Below, piece after piece: positions 15,054-24,200 of a DNA stretch of 38,061 nt (position 1 is the first letter of the stretch; each line of letters starts with the position of its first letter). Source of the stretch: DATAVK01 sp036267755. Lineage in GTDB: Bacteria; Actinomycetota; Actinomycetes; JAFAQI01. The notes under the pieces were generated by a model. The model was not told the DNA's origin and made no database searches. It was given only the letters and a program-made list of their open reading frames with translations. The stretch is taken from the NCBI GenBank assembly GCA_036267755.1, contig DATAVK010000118.1:1-38061 (forward strand), given 5' to 3'. The translations under genes and the position numbers were made by a program.

Positions 15054-16064
15054 ATGACCGGACGACAGCGCAAGGTCGCGGGGCTGGCAGGCATCGCAGT
15101 GGTGGCAGGGGTGGTCGCCGTAATCGCGATCCCGGGTGGCTCCCCCGGTGGATCGGAATCGGCAGGGCCCGCGTCAGGCGTCAGGTCCGTGATCGCCGGC
15201 GCCCCGGCGCATAGCTCGATACTCGGCTCATTGCCGGGATCACGCTCGAACACGTCGGCGGCCGGGTCGGCTGCCACATCGTTGGGCGCGACATCACCGG
15301 TCGCCGCGAAGCCGGGCGCTGCATCGCCGGCTAGCGACACCTCCCAGGCGGCCAGCTCGCTCGCAGCGACCCGTGTGGTGCGCACTGGCCAGCTCTCCCT
15401 GGTGGTCCCGGTCGTCACGACGGCGATGCAGCGACTCACGTCACTCGCGACCACGACGGGCGGCTACGTCCAGCGCAGCGACACCACGACCAACGGCGGC
15501 GTGCCGCAGGGCGACATCACGTTGCGGGTGCCGGCGGCTCGCTTCGAGGCCGCGGTCACCGCGGCGCAGCGGCTCGGGCGGACCAGCTCGTTGACCACGT
15601 CCGCAGATGACGTCACGGGTCGGTACGTCGATCTGGTGGCGCGGGCTACTGCACTGCGGCGTACCCGGGCGACCTACCTGACGATCCTGTCCAGGGCGAC
15701 GACGATCGGCGCGACCTTGTCGGTGCAGCAGCGGGTCGACGACGTCCAGCAGCAGCTCGACCAGCTCGAGGGCGAGCGCAAGGTGCTGGCGTCGCAGAGC
15801 AGTGACGCGACCCTGTCGGTGTCCCTCGCTCAGAAGGGACACGAGGTCCCGCCGCCCACCCATCATGTCGCGACGGGGATCGGTGCGGCCTGGCACCGGT
15901 CGGTGCATCGCTTCTCCGCCGGAATCGACGCGATCGTCGGCGTACTCGGGCCGCTGCTGCTCGCCTTGCTGCTCCTTGTGGTGCTGGGCGGGATCGGTCT
16001 GCTGGGCTACCGCGGAGTGCGCCGGCTCGTCGGGCCGCCGGCCGATCCCCCTGTCAGCGCGTGA
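15054..16064 (+). CDS. DUF4349 domain membrane-anchored protein
   Basis: A 336-residue protein with a short basic N-terminus and one hydrophobic segment (about 9-28), then a long low-complexity Ser/Ala/Gly/Pro region (about 29-105), then a DUF4349 domain (about 106-265). The domain includes VVRTGQLSLVVPVV, ITLRVPAARFEAAV, a helical LSVQQRVDDVQQQLDQLEGE likely to form a coiled coil, and SDATLSVSL. A second hydrophobic segment (about 295-320) precedes RGVRRL. DUF4349 proteins are widespread and poorly characterised; the family sits in the cell envelope. The start ATG lacks a clear ribosome site. The stop codon is inside a long inverted repeat shared with cofE. A lipoprotein box was looked for and not seen. 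Confidence 0.82.
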   Translation: MTGRQRKVAGLAGIAVVAGVVAVIAIPGGSPGGSESAGPASGVRSVIAGAPAHSSILGSLPGSRSNTSAAGSAATSLGATSPVAAKPGAASPASDTSQAASSLAATRVVRTGQLSLVVPVVTTAMQRLTSLATTTGGYVQRSDTTTNGGVPQGDITLRVPAARFEAAVTAAQRLGRTSSLTTSADDVTGRYVDLVARATALRRTRATYLTILSRATTIGATLSVQQRVDDVQQQLDQLEGERKVLASQSSDATLSVSLAQKGHEVPPPTHHVATGIGAAWHRSVHRFSAGIDAIVGVLGPLLLALLLLVVLGGIGLLGYRGVRRLVGPPADPPVSA

Positions 16065-16092
16065 TCGGGCTATAGCCCGATCAGCTGCTGAC
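16053..16092. terminator. 40-bp inverted repeat between convergent genes (family copy A)
   Basis: A perfect 22-bp palindrome, TGATCGGGC-TATA-GCCCGATCA (16062-16083), is flanked by a further pair, GTCAGC (16053-16058) and GCTGAC (16087-16092), across 3-nt internal mismatches. Both stop codons, DUF4349 TGA (16062-16064) and cofE (16081-16083, complement), are inside the palindrome. It can fold the same way in both transcripts, so a bidirectional terminator is likely. No T-tract. A related copy is at 33743. Confidence 0.7.
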
Positions 16093-17088
16093 ACGTTCGG
16101 GGGGTGCCACGACGGCCACTGCGGTCGCCGCGCCGTCGGGCGGCTCCACCGGCCAGTGACCACGTAACCCTGCCGCTGCCAGGGCAGCCAGCAGCCGACC
16201 GACGACGACGCCCGCGGTCAGCGGATCGCCGGTGACGACGACGAGCTGACCGCCGTCGCGGACGTCGAGTGCGATGCCGGGCATCGACACCGCATCGGTG
16301 GCGGAGCGTACGACGGCCTCGTCGATGTCCGGGCCGCCCGGGGCGCCGCCGTCCACCGGCGCACTGTCGGTGACCACCGACTGCCTGGCTTCGCGACTAC
16401 CGAGCCGGAACATGTCGTCCGCCGACGACCGGACCAGCCGCTGCGCCCCATCGTCAGAAACGTTGCGCTGCAATGGAAAACCGCGCACCACGGCGACCGG
16501 AGTCGCGGCCAGCTTCCCCTTGACGAGGTCGCCCGCGGCGGCCAGCTCGTCCGCCACGGCTATCACCGTCGCCTCGAGCAGATGACCCGCCGCGTCGTGC
16601 TGTCCGCGTAGGTCCCACAACACGTCGAGTCCGCTCGCGCCGATCGCGGCGTCGACCACTCCGTCGCGCCAGGGCCGGCCCAAGGTGTCGCTCACGATCA
16701 CGGCGACGTCGATACCCAGCGCGTCCTGCAGTCCCCGCTTGATTCGGGTCGCCGACTGATCGGGGTCGACCGGAAGCAGCGCGACGTGACCGGCCGGGAC
16801 GTTCGAGGCGTCGATCCCGGCGGCGGCCATGACCAGACCGTGGCGGGTCTCCACGATCTGCGTTGTGCCCCGTGTTGCGACGACTCGGACCGACTCGGCC
16901 GGCAGGTGCTCGTCACGTGAGCCCGGCACCACCCGGCCTTCGGCCTTCGACACCACCTTGCTCGTCACGACGAGGACGTCGCCGTCGCGCAGATCGGCTC
17001 CCGATGCCACGAGCAGGCCCGCGATGTCGTCGCCGGCCACCACCTCGGGCAGCCCGTCGATCCCCCAGATCTCGAGCCGTGCCGTCAC
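16081..17088 (-). CDS. cofE: Coenzyme F420-0:L-glutamate ligase (CofE/FbiB N-domain)
   Basis: A 335-residue GTP-dependent ligase that adds gamma-linked glutamates to F420-0. Motifs of the CofE domain are present: GDVLVVTSKVVSKAEGR (36-52), RHGLVMAAAGID (82-93), IVSDTLGRPWRDGVVDAAIG (131-150) and GKLAATPVAVVRGF (191-204), ending with DDMFRLGSREA (about 224-234). Mycobacterial FbiB continues with a ~200-residue nitroreductase domain that reduces dehydro-F420-0. Here only ~100 residues follow and no FMN-binding motif is visible, so that activity appears lost or located elsewhere. The GTG start overlaps the cofD stop by 4 bp (GTGA). It converges with the DUF4349 gene. Confidence 0.9.
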   Translation of the reverse strand: MTARLEIWGIDGLPEVVAGDDIAGLLVASGADLRDGDVLVVTSKVVSKAEGRVVPGSRDEHLPAESVRVVATRGTTQIVETRHGLVMAAAGIDASNVPAGHVALLPVDPDQSATRIKRGLQDALGIDVAVIVSDTLGRPWRDGVVDAAIGASGLDVLWDLRGQHDAAGHLLEATVIAVADELAAAGDLVKGKLAATPVAVVRGFPLQRNVSDDGAQRLVRSSADDMFRLGSREARQSVVTDSAPVDGGAPGGPDIDEAVVRSATDAVSMPGIALDVRDGGQLVVVTGDPLTAGVVVGRLLAALAAAGLRGHWPVEPPDGAATAVAVVAPPERVSS

Positions 17089-18047
17089 CGGCGCACCTGG
17101 GTCGCGAGGGTCAGCGCGGCGGTTGCCATCGCAGCCGTCGACTCGAGGTCGGTCATCAGTAGCGGGACCGAAACCGTTGGTACGACAGGGTTTTCGACGG
17201 CCGAAGCGTCAGCGGTGTCGACGAGCCAGCCGTCGAGCACGCCACCGTCGGAACGGGCGCCGTAGTGAGTGGCGACCGCCCCGGCAGAGGTCTCGACGCC
17301 GATCGCGGTCAGGCAGGCATCGGCCATGCCGCGGACCGGCGCGCCGCCGATGATCGGGGACAGCCCGACGACCGGGGCGGCGGTCGCCCGTAGTGCGTCA
17401 CGGATCCCGGGTACGGCGAGGATCGCGCCGACGCTCACTACCGGGTTGCTGGGCGGCAGGAGGACGACGTCGGCGTCCGTCAGGGCCGCGACGACGTCCG
17501 GCGCGGGCGCCGCCGTCGCTGCTCCGACGACCTCGAACCCGGTGGCCGGCACCGAAGCATGCAGCCGGACCCACCACTCCTGGAAGTGGACCGTGGTGCC
17601 GTCGACCAACGAGACGTGGGTCTCTACGGGCGTATCCGTTGCGGGAAGCAGCCGGACTCCCGGTTGCCACCGCTCGCAGAGCCGGCGCGTCACCTCCGAC
17701 AGCGTGACGCCCGCCGCGAGCCAGCGGGTCCGCAGCAGGTGGGTCGCGAGGTCGAGGTCGCCCAGGCCGAACCACGACGGAACGCCGGTGTCCGCGACGA
17801 CCTCGTCGTAGGCCGCCAGCTCGTCACGGACTCGGAAGCTCTCGTCCTCGCGGCCCCACCCGCGCTCGATCGAGATCCCGCCACCCAGGGTGTACATGAC
17901 GGTGTCGAGGTCGGGGCAGATTCGCAGCCCGAGCAGGGTGACGTCGTCGGCCACGTTGCCGATGACCGTGACGGCGTGACCCAGGGTCCGGAGTCCCATC
18001 AGGAACCGCGCGCCCCCGATTCCGCCGGACAGCACGGTCACTCGCAC
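17085..18047 (-). CDS. cofD: 2-Phospho-L-lactate transferase CofD/FbiA
   Basis: A 320-residue enzyme that joins the phospho(enol)lactyl unit of a guanosine diphosphate intermediate to Fo, making F420-0 or dehydro-F420-0. The N-terminal nucleotide-binding segment is VTVLSGGIGGARFLMGL (3-19), followed by VIGNVADD (28-35) with the Asp residues that bind metal and Fo, LCPDLDT-like ICPDLDTVMYTLGG (43-56), and the LSPIIGGAPVRG segment in the C-terminal half. The length is normal. GTG at 18047 has an alternative GTG two codons on. It is divergent from fbiC with a 36-bp spacer, so F420 genes are transcribed both ways from one short region. Confidence 0.94.
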   Translation of the reverse strand: MRVTVLSGGIGGARFLMGLRTLGHAVTVIGNVADDVTLLGLRICPDLDTVMYTLGGGISIERGWGREDESFRVRDELAAYDEVVADTGVPSWFGLGDLDLATHLLRTRWLAAGVTLSEVTRRLCERWQPGVRLLPATDTPVETHVSLVDGTTVHFQEWWVRLHASVPATGFEVVGAATAAPAPDVVAALTDADVVLLPPSNPVVSVGAILAVPGIRDALRATAAPVVGLSPIIGGAPVRGMADACLTAIGVETSAGAVATHYGARSDGGVLDGWLVDTADASAVENPVVPTVSVPLLMTDLESTAAMATAALTLATQVRR

Positions 18048-18070
18048 GCGAGCCAGTCTTACGTACGACG

Positions 18071-18076
18071 TAGGTT
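18071..18076 (+). promoter_or_regulatory. -10 box, leaderless promoter of fbiC
   Basis: TAGGTT is followed by 7 nt and the ATG at 18084, consistent with transcription starting at the initiation codon. The purine-rich GGTTGGA in the same stretch could instead serve as a weak ribosome site. Confidence 0.4.
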
Positions 18077-18083
18077 GGACTGC

Positions 18084-20606
18084 ATGCAGCCGGACGCCAG
18101 TGCGATCCGCCGGGCGTTACGTCGCGCCGAGGACGGCAAGGCTCTCGATGCGACCGAGGCAGCGGTTCTGCTCCACGTCCGCGGCGCCGACCTTGACCGG
18201 CTCTGCGCGGTCGCGTCCCGGACTCGCGACGCCGGCCTGCTCGCGGCTGGTCGGCCGGGCACGGTCACGTACAGCCGCAAGGTGTTCATCCCGCTGACTC
18301 GGCTGTGCCGGGATCGTTGCCATTACTGCACGTTCGCGACCACGCCGGGCCGGCTGTCATCGCCGTACCTCTCGCCTGACGAGGTGGTCGAGATCGCCCG
18401 GCAGGGGGCGGCGCAGGGGTGCAAGGAGGCGCTGTTCACGCTCGGGGACGCGCCCGAGGACCGCTGGTCGGCAGCCCGGGAGTGGCTGGACGCCCACGGT
18501 TTCGACTCGACGCTCGGCTATGTCCGCGCGATGGCGATCCGGGTCCTCGAGGAGACCGGCCTGCTGCCCCACCTCAACCCCGGCGTGATGACCTGGGAGG
18601 ACCTGCAGCGGCTCAAGCCAGTCGCGCCGTCGATGGGCATGATGCTCGAGACGACCGCGGACGTGCCGGCGCATCGTGGCTCGCCGGACAAGGTTCCGGC
18701 GGTCCGGCTGCGCGTGATCGAGGACGCCGGGCGCAGCAATGTCGCGTTCACGACCGGGATCCTGGTCGGCATCGGGGAGACCCCGGCCGACCGGGTGGAG
18801 TCGCTGTTTGCGCTGCGCCGGCTGGCGAGGCAGTACCGCCACATCCAGGAAGTCATCATCCAGAACTTCCGGGCCAAGCCCGACACCGCGATGCGCGGCG
18901 CCGACGACCTCGACCTCGAGACCTACCTCGCGACGGTCGCGGTCGCTCGGGTCGTCCTCGGACCCAAGGTGCGGATCCAGGCGCCGCCCAACCTGGTCGA
19001 CCTCGAGGAGTGCCGCCGGTTGCTTGCGGCGGGTGTCGACGACTGGGGTGGGGTGTCACCGGTCACGCCCGACCACGTCAACCCCGAGCGGCCCTGGCCG
19101 CACCTCGACGACCTGGCGCGGGTCAGCGCCGAATCCGGCTACGTCCTCACCGAGCGGCTCACCGCGCACCCGCCGTACCTCACTGAGCCGTGGCTGGACC
19201 CGCGGCTGCGGCCGCACGTCGAGGCGCTGCGCGACGACCGCGGGCTGGCCCGTGAGGGCGTGAAGCCGACCGGGCTGCCCTGGCAGGAGCCCGATGGCGG
19301 CTGGTCCGACGCCGGCCGCACCGACCTGTTCGCCGCGATTGACACCGAGGGCCGCCGCGAGGCCACCCGCTCCGATGTCGCCACGGCGTATGGCGACTGG
19401 GCCGAGGTCACGGTCAGCGACGCCGCCAAGCATCGCGGCAGCGCCGTACCGGAGCCAGCGAGCCGCGACCGGCTCTCCCCGGAGTTCGCGAGCGCGCTGC
19501 GGCACGCGGAGAAGCACCCCGCCGGGCTGTCCGACGCGGACGCGCTCACCCTGTTCGAGGCGCTGCCGGGCGCCGAGATCGACGCCGTCGCGGCACTCGC
19601 CGACGACCTGCGTCGCGACGTCGTGGGCGACACCGTCACCTACGTGGTCAACCGCAACATCAACTTCACCAACGTCTGTTACGTCGGCTGCCGGTTCTGC
19701 GCGTTCGCGCAGCGGCGCACCGATGCCGACGCCTACACGCTCTCCCTCGACGAGGTCGGCACCCGGGCCGACGAGGCGGTGCTCGCCGGCGCCACCGAGA
19801 TCTGCATGCAGGGCGGGATCTCGCCCGACCTGCCGGCATCGGCGTACTTCGACCTGGCACGGGAGATCAAGCGCCGTCAGCCTGGACTGCACCTGCACGC
19901 CTACAGCCCGATGGAGGTGGTCAGCGGCGCAGCGCGGACCGGGCTGTCGATCCACGACTGGCTGGTCGAGGCGAAGGCGGCCGGCGTCGACTCACTGCCG
20001 GGTACGGCGGCGGAGATCCTCGACGACGAGGTCCGCTGGGTGCTCACCAAGGGCAAGCTGCCAACCGCCACCTGGGTCGAGGTGGTCACGACCGCGCACC
20101 GGCTCGGGATCCCGACGACCTCGACGATGATGTACGGCCACGTCGACACTCCGGCGCACTGGGTCGCCCACCTCAAGTTGCTCGCCCGGATCCAGTCGGA
20201 GACCGGCGGGTTCACGGAGTTCGTGCCGCTGCCGTTCGTCCACCACAGCGCGCCGCTCTACCTGGCCGGGCTGGCCCGTCCCGGCTCCACCCGACGGGAG
20301 GACAGGGCCGTCCATGCGATGGCCCGGATCCTGCTGCACGGCCGGATCGACCACATCCAGACGTCCTGGGTGAAGCTCGGCGAGGAAGGCAGCGTGCAGA
20401 TGCTGCAAGGTGGCGTTGACGACCTCGGCGGCACCTTGATGGAGGAGACGATCAGCCGGATGGCCGGCTCCGAGCACGGCTCCCGTCGTACCCCTGAGGA
20501 GCTCGAGGCGATCGCGGCCGCCGCCGGTCGTCCGGCAAGGCAGCGGACCACCTCCTACGGCACCGTCGAGGCCACCCGGCGACCCTCGCTGGCGATGTTG
20601 GATTGA
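18084..20606 (+). CDS. fbiC: Fo synthase FbiC (fused CofG-CofH)
   Basis: An 840-residue bifunctional radical-SAM enzyme that builds the deazaflavin Fo from tyrosine and a ribityl-uracil precursor. The N-terminal CofG half carries the [4Fe-4S] motif C75-x3-C79-x2-C82 (LCRDRCHYC), and the C-terminal CofH half carries C532-x3-C536-x2-C539 (VCYVGCRFCAF). The halves are joined near residues 400-480. Fusion of the two is the normal actinobacterial state. ATG at 18084 is chosen because the much longer open frame upstream is antisense to cofD. It is divergent from cofD and ends in a hairpin that includes its stop codon. Confidence 0.96.
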   Translation: MQPDASAIRRALRRAEDGKALDATEAAVLLHVRGADLDRLCAVASRTRDAGLLAAGRPGTVTYSRKVFIPLTRLCRDRCHYCTFATTPGRLSSPYLSPDEVVEIARQGAAQGCKEALFTLGDAPEDRWSAAREWLDAHGFDSTLGYVRAMAIRVLEETGLLPHLNPGVMTWEDLQRLKPVAPSMGMMLETTADVPAHRGSPDKVPAVRLRVIEDAGRSNVAFTTGILVGIGETPADRVESLFALRRLARQYRHIQEVIIQNFRAKPDTAMRGADDLDLETYLATVAVARVVLGPKVRIQAPPNLVDLEECRRLLAAGVDDWGGVSPVTPDHVNPERPWPHLDDLARVSAESGYVLTERLTAHPPYLTEPWLDPRLRPHVEALRDDRGLAREGVKPTGLPWQEPDGGWSDAGRTDLFAAIDTEGRREATRSDVATAYGDWAEVTVSDAAKHRGSAVPEPASRDRLSPEFASALRHAEKHPAGLSDADALTLFEALPGAEIDAVAALADDLRRDVVGDTVTYVVNRNINFTNVCYVGCRFCAFAQRRTDADAYTLSLDEVGTRADEAVLAGATEICMQGGISPDLPASAYFDLAREIKRRQPGLHLHAYSPMEVVSGAARTGLSIHDWLVEAKAAGVDSLPGTAAEILDDEVRWVLTKGKLPTATWVEVVTTAHRLGIPTTSTMMYGHVDTPAHWVAHLKLLARIQSETGGFTEFVPLPFVHHSAPLYLAGLARPGSTRREDRAVHAMARILLHGRIDHIQTSWVKLGEEGSVQMLQGGVDDLGGTLMEETISRMAGSEHGSRRTPEELEAIAAAAGRPARQRTTSYGTVEATRRPSLAMLD

Positions 20607-20621
20607 CGGTCTGACCGTCAA
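20603..20621 (+). terminator. Hairpin at the fbiC stop codon
   Basis: TTGACGGTC (20603-20611) and GACCGTCAA (20613-20621) are perfectly complementary around one base; allowing a normal loop, about 7 bp pair. The fbiC TGA (20604-20606) is in the left arm. No T-run follows directly. Confidence 0.5.
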
Positions 20622-20654
20622 CGGCCGCGCTCTTGACCCCGTTTGGGGTGGCTT

Positions 20655-20700
20655 GTGACTGGTCGGAACACGCTCGGGCGGAGCGTGAAGAGTCACTTTT
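20655..20700 (+). terminator. Two-tier stem-loop with TTTT tail upstream of whiB
   Basis: GTGACT (20655-20660) pairs with AGTCAC (20691-20696), enclosing CACGCTC (20669-20675) and GAGCGTG (20681-20687) around a GGGCG loop. TTTT follows at 20697-20700. This is the most terminator-like structure in the window and would stop fbiC read-through. Looser outer complementarity (GGGTGG...TGGTCG with CGACCA...CCACCC, 20646-20718) extends it. It could also be an operator for whiB. Confidence 0.55.
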
Positions 20701-20724
20701 CGACGACCAATACCACCCAACTAC

Positions 20725-20754
20725 TTGACGGGAGCGGTACGACGCGCGTGTAAT
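20725..20754 (+). promoter_or_regulatory. SigA-type promoter of whiB2
   Basis: TTGACG (20725-20730), an 18-bp spacer and TGTAAT (20749-20754) are close to the housekeeping consensus. The predicted transcription start is about 20761-20762, exactly at an in-frame GTG. The mRNA is therefore either leaderless for a long WhiB form or carries a ~105-nt leader for the ATG at 20867. Confidence 0.6.
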
Positions 20755-20866
20755 TCGACGCGTGTCATTCCCCCTGCTCCGCCACACCCGTGACGACCAG
20801 GACACGCCGCTGCCCGTGTCGACGTCCTGGTTGGACCGAAACGGATCGAGTGACGTGGAGGCGCCC

Positions 20867-21127
20867 ATGACCGAGCCGTTGAGCATCGTCGGGCTGGACG
20901 AGACCGAGATTCTCCCCTGGCAGGAGCAGGCGCTGTGCGCGCAGACCGACCCTGAGGCGTTCTTCCCTGAGAAGGGTGGGTCCACCCGGGAGGCCAAGCG
21001 GGTCTGCAGCCGATGTGACGTCCGCGGCGACTGCCTGACCTTCGCGCTGTCGCACGACGAGCGGTTCGGCATCTGGGGTGGGCTGTCCGAGCGCGAGCGG
21101 CGCCGGCTCAAGCGCGAAGCCGTCTGA
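20867..21127 (+). CDS. whiB2: WhiB-family regulator, WhiB2/WhmD type
   Basis: An 86-residue iron-sulphur transcription factor of the Wbl family. The four cluster cysteines are C24 (QALCAQTD), C47, C50 and C56 (VCSRCDVRGDC), and the turn GIWGG (68-72) is followed by the basic tail RERRRLKR. EAFFPEKGGSTREAK is typical of WhiB2/WhmD, a developmental and cell-division regulator that works with the WhiA partner in streptomycetes. The ATG at 20867 is chosen for its GTGGAGG ribosome site. An in-frame GTG at 20762 lies exactly 7 nt past a good -10 box and would add 35 residues, so a longer leaderless form is possible. In mycobacteria whiB2 also neighbours the fbiA/fbiB genes. Confidence 0.92.
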   Translation: MTEPLSIVGLDETEILPWQEQALCAQTDPEAFFPEKGGSTREAKRVCSRCDVRGDCLTFALSHDERFGIWGGLSERERRRLKREAV

Positions 21128-21223
21128 GCAGCCGCCGCGCTCGCGGTACCCGCCTCGACCGGCGGCCACGGCAGGGTGGTGCCGTAGTCTGTGGCGCGCC
21201 GCGCCGATCCGGCCTCCCTCCGT

Positions 21224-24200
21224 ATGACCTCACCCACCGAAGTCCCTGAGTCACCGGGCCCCCGTGTCACTGCGATCCTCCTGGTCCACGACACCGCGCA
21301 ATGGTTGGACGAGACGCTCGCCGGCATCACCGCGCAGCGCCACCCCGTCGACCGGCTGATCGCGGTCGACTTCTCCGGGCACGACGGTGCGTTCGCTCCG
21401 CTGGGCGCCGAGCTCGACCCCGACGACGTGGTGCCGGTCCGCCGCCATGCCGGGACCGGCGAGGCGGTCCGCGCGGCCCTCAAGCTCGGCGACGACAGCG
21501 ACTGGCTATGGCTGCTCACCGACGACAGCGCGCCCGACCCCGACGCGCTGGCCGAGCTGCTCGAGCGGGTAGAACGCGCGCCGTCGATCTGGCAGGTGGG
21601 CCCGAAGAGCCATAGCTGGACCGGCGGCCGACTGCTGGAGGCGGGCGCCACCATGGACGCGACCGGCCACCGTGACGTCGGGATCGACGCTCCGGAGCTG
21701 GACCAGGGCCAGCGCGACGGCTCCGAAGACGTCCTGGGCGTGGCCACGGCTGGATCGCTGATCCGCCGCGACGTCTGGGACCACCTCGAGGGCCTCGACG
21801 ACCTGTGGTCCGCCTTCGGCGACGACGTCGACCTCGGCTGGCGCGTCAACGCCGCCGGCGGCCGCGTCGTCGTTGCGCCGCGTGCCGTGATCCGCCGCGG
21901 CGCCTCGCCGGCCGCCGGCCCGACCGCGGCCAGCTCGCACCCGACCCCGCTGTGGGTCCGCCGCCAGCTCGGCATGCAGGTCGTGCTCGCGAACACCTCG
22001 GGCTGGATGCTGCCGGTACTCGCGGTGCGAGCGCTGGTCGGCGGCGTGCTGCGGGCGCTGGGCCTGCTCGTGATCTCCCGCAACCCGTCCGGCGCATGGG
22101 CCGAGCTGCGGGCCGTCGGCCACGTCGTCCGCGAGCCCGGTCGGGTCCGCCAGGCCGCCGCCCGTCGGCGTGCGACCCGTGAGCTCGGCCGCAGCGACCT
22201 ACAGCACCTGTTCCCGTCGACCGCGGACAAGTGGCGGCGTTCCCCGCTGGTCGCGGGCCTGTTCCGCGGCGAGCGCGCCGAGCCCACGCGCCCCGGGGGC
22301 TCCTACGAGACCGGTCCGGTGTCGGAGGAGGCCGAGTCACTCGAGTCCGGCGACTCCCGCATCGGCGCGTTCCTCCGGCGTCCGGCGAGCGTGCTGTTCG
22401 TCGCCATGGTGATCCTCGCGTTGATCGCCAACCGTGCGCTGCTCAGCGGAACGTTGCACGGCGGCCGGCTGCTGCCGGGGTACGGCGGCTCCGGTGACCT
22501 GTGGTCGGCGTACTTCGCGAGCTGGCACCCGGTGTCCGTCGGGTCGGTCACGACGGCACCGCCGTCGCTGGCTGTGCTGGGAGCGCTGTCGACCCTGGCC
22601 CTGGGCAAGGTCTGGCTCGCGGTGGACGTCATCCTGCTCGGCGCGGTTCCGTTGTCAGCGCTGACGGCTTTCCTGTCGTTGCGTGCCTTGACCCCTCGCA
22701 CCCGGGTGCGGGTCTGGGCGTCGATCGGCTACGCGTTGTTGCCTGCCGTGACGGGTGCCGTGGCCGGCGGCCGGGTCGACGTCGCGCTCACCGCCATCCT
22801 GCTGCCACTGGCCATGCGCGCTGGAGCCGGCGCGATCGGTGGCGCAGCCGCACCGCGCGGGTGGCACCGCTCGTTCGGAGCCGGGCTGTTGCTCGCGGTC
22901 ATCGCCGCGATGACGCCGGTGCTGTGGCCAGCCGCGGTGGTGTTGCTCCTCATCGGGTCCGGGCTGGCCCGGCGGGCCGGTGAAGGCGTCGTGACGACGG
23001 GCCGACGGGTCCTCGCCGCGATCCTCACGCTGCTCGTCACGCCGCTCGTCCTGGCGCCCTGGACCGCGCATGTCGTGCGGCATCCCGCGTTGCTGGTGAC
23101 CGGGAGCGGGCTCCCGGAACGTTTTGGTGCCGTGCAGCCACCCGGCGGTGCGGGCCTGCTGCTGCTGCACGTGGGTGGGGCCGGGCAGCCGCCGCTGTGG
23201 GTGGGGGCGCCGCTGATCATCGTTGCGGTCCTGAGCCTGCGCCGGATCCGTCGGCTGCCGCTGGCCCGCGCTGGCGTGCTCACGCTCGTCGTGGGCATCG
23301 CCGGCGCGATCGCAGCGACCCGGGCCGTTGGCGTGACGCCGGGGGTTGCGGACTCGCGGCATTACCCGGGTGCCCTGCTGTTGCTCGCCGGCGCCGGAGC
23401 GCTGCTGGCGGCCGCGGTCGCCGCGACCGGCGCGGCGCCAGCGTTGACTGGTCACAGCTTCGGCTGGCGGCAGCTGTCCGCGCTGGGGCTGGTCCTGCTG
23501 ACGCTGGCGGCGACCGCGACGCTCGCCGGGAGCTGGCTGGTCCGCGGCGCCGGCGACCCGCTGTCGGGATCGGGGACGACGTCGGTGCCGCTGTTCACCT
23601 CCGTCGAGATGTCGCAACCCGCCAGCCCACGGGCGATCGTGGTGCAGACCGACGCGCACGGCGGCCTGTCGTACGCCCTGGTACGCCGTCCCGGCGGCCC
23701 CCAGCTCGGGGACGCCGACCTCGCGCCCGCATCTGGAAGCCTGGCGGCCGCGCGGCTGACCACCGCGGTGCGTGATCTGACCGCCGGTCTGCCCGGCGCC
23801 GGCGCCGAGCTGCAGCCGTTCGCCGTGCAGTTCGTCGTAGTCCCGACTGGCAGCGTCTCGCGGCTGGCTCCGGCGCTGGCGCAGACGCCCACCCTGACCG
23901 TCGTCCCCGCACCGGGCGCGACCGTCTACCGCTCGACGCTGCCGACCGGCGAGCTCAGCCTGGTGCCGCCGACTGCCGCGGCGGGGGCGTTGGCAGGGCA
24001 CCCGGTGGGATCGCCACGGGAGCTGCCGTTTCGGGCGACGGCCGGGTCGGCCGACGTCGTGGTCCCGCCCGGGCCGCCCGGTCGGCTGGCCGTGCTCGCC
24101 GAACCGGTCAACGTCCATTGGCGGGCCACCATCGGAGCGACGGTGCTCAGCCGGCGCACGGCCTACGGCTGGGCGCAGGCCTTCGAGCTGCCCAGCTCCG

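Noticed and set aside
21191..21223. GTG at 21191 as start of the GT2 protein
   Set aside because: It directly abuts a TAGTCT box, so a transcript from that box would begin after the GTG; the ATG at 21224 gives a more typical N-terminus. Neither has a ribosome site, so the point is not settled.
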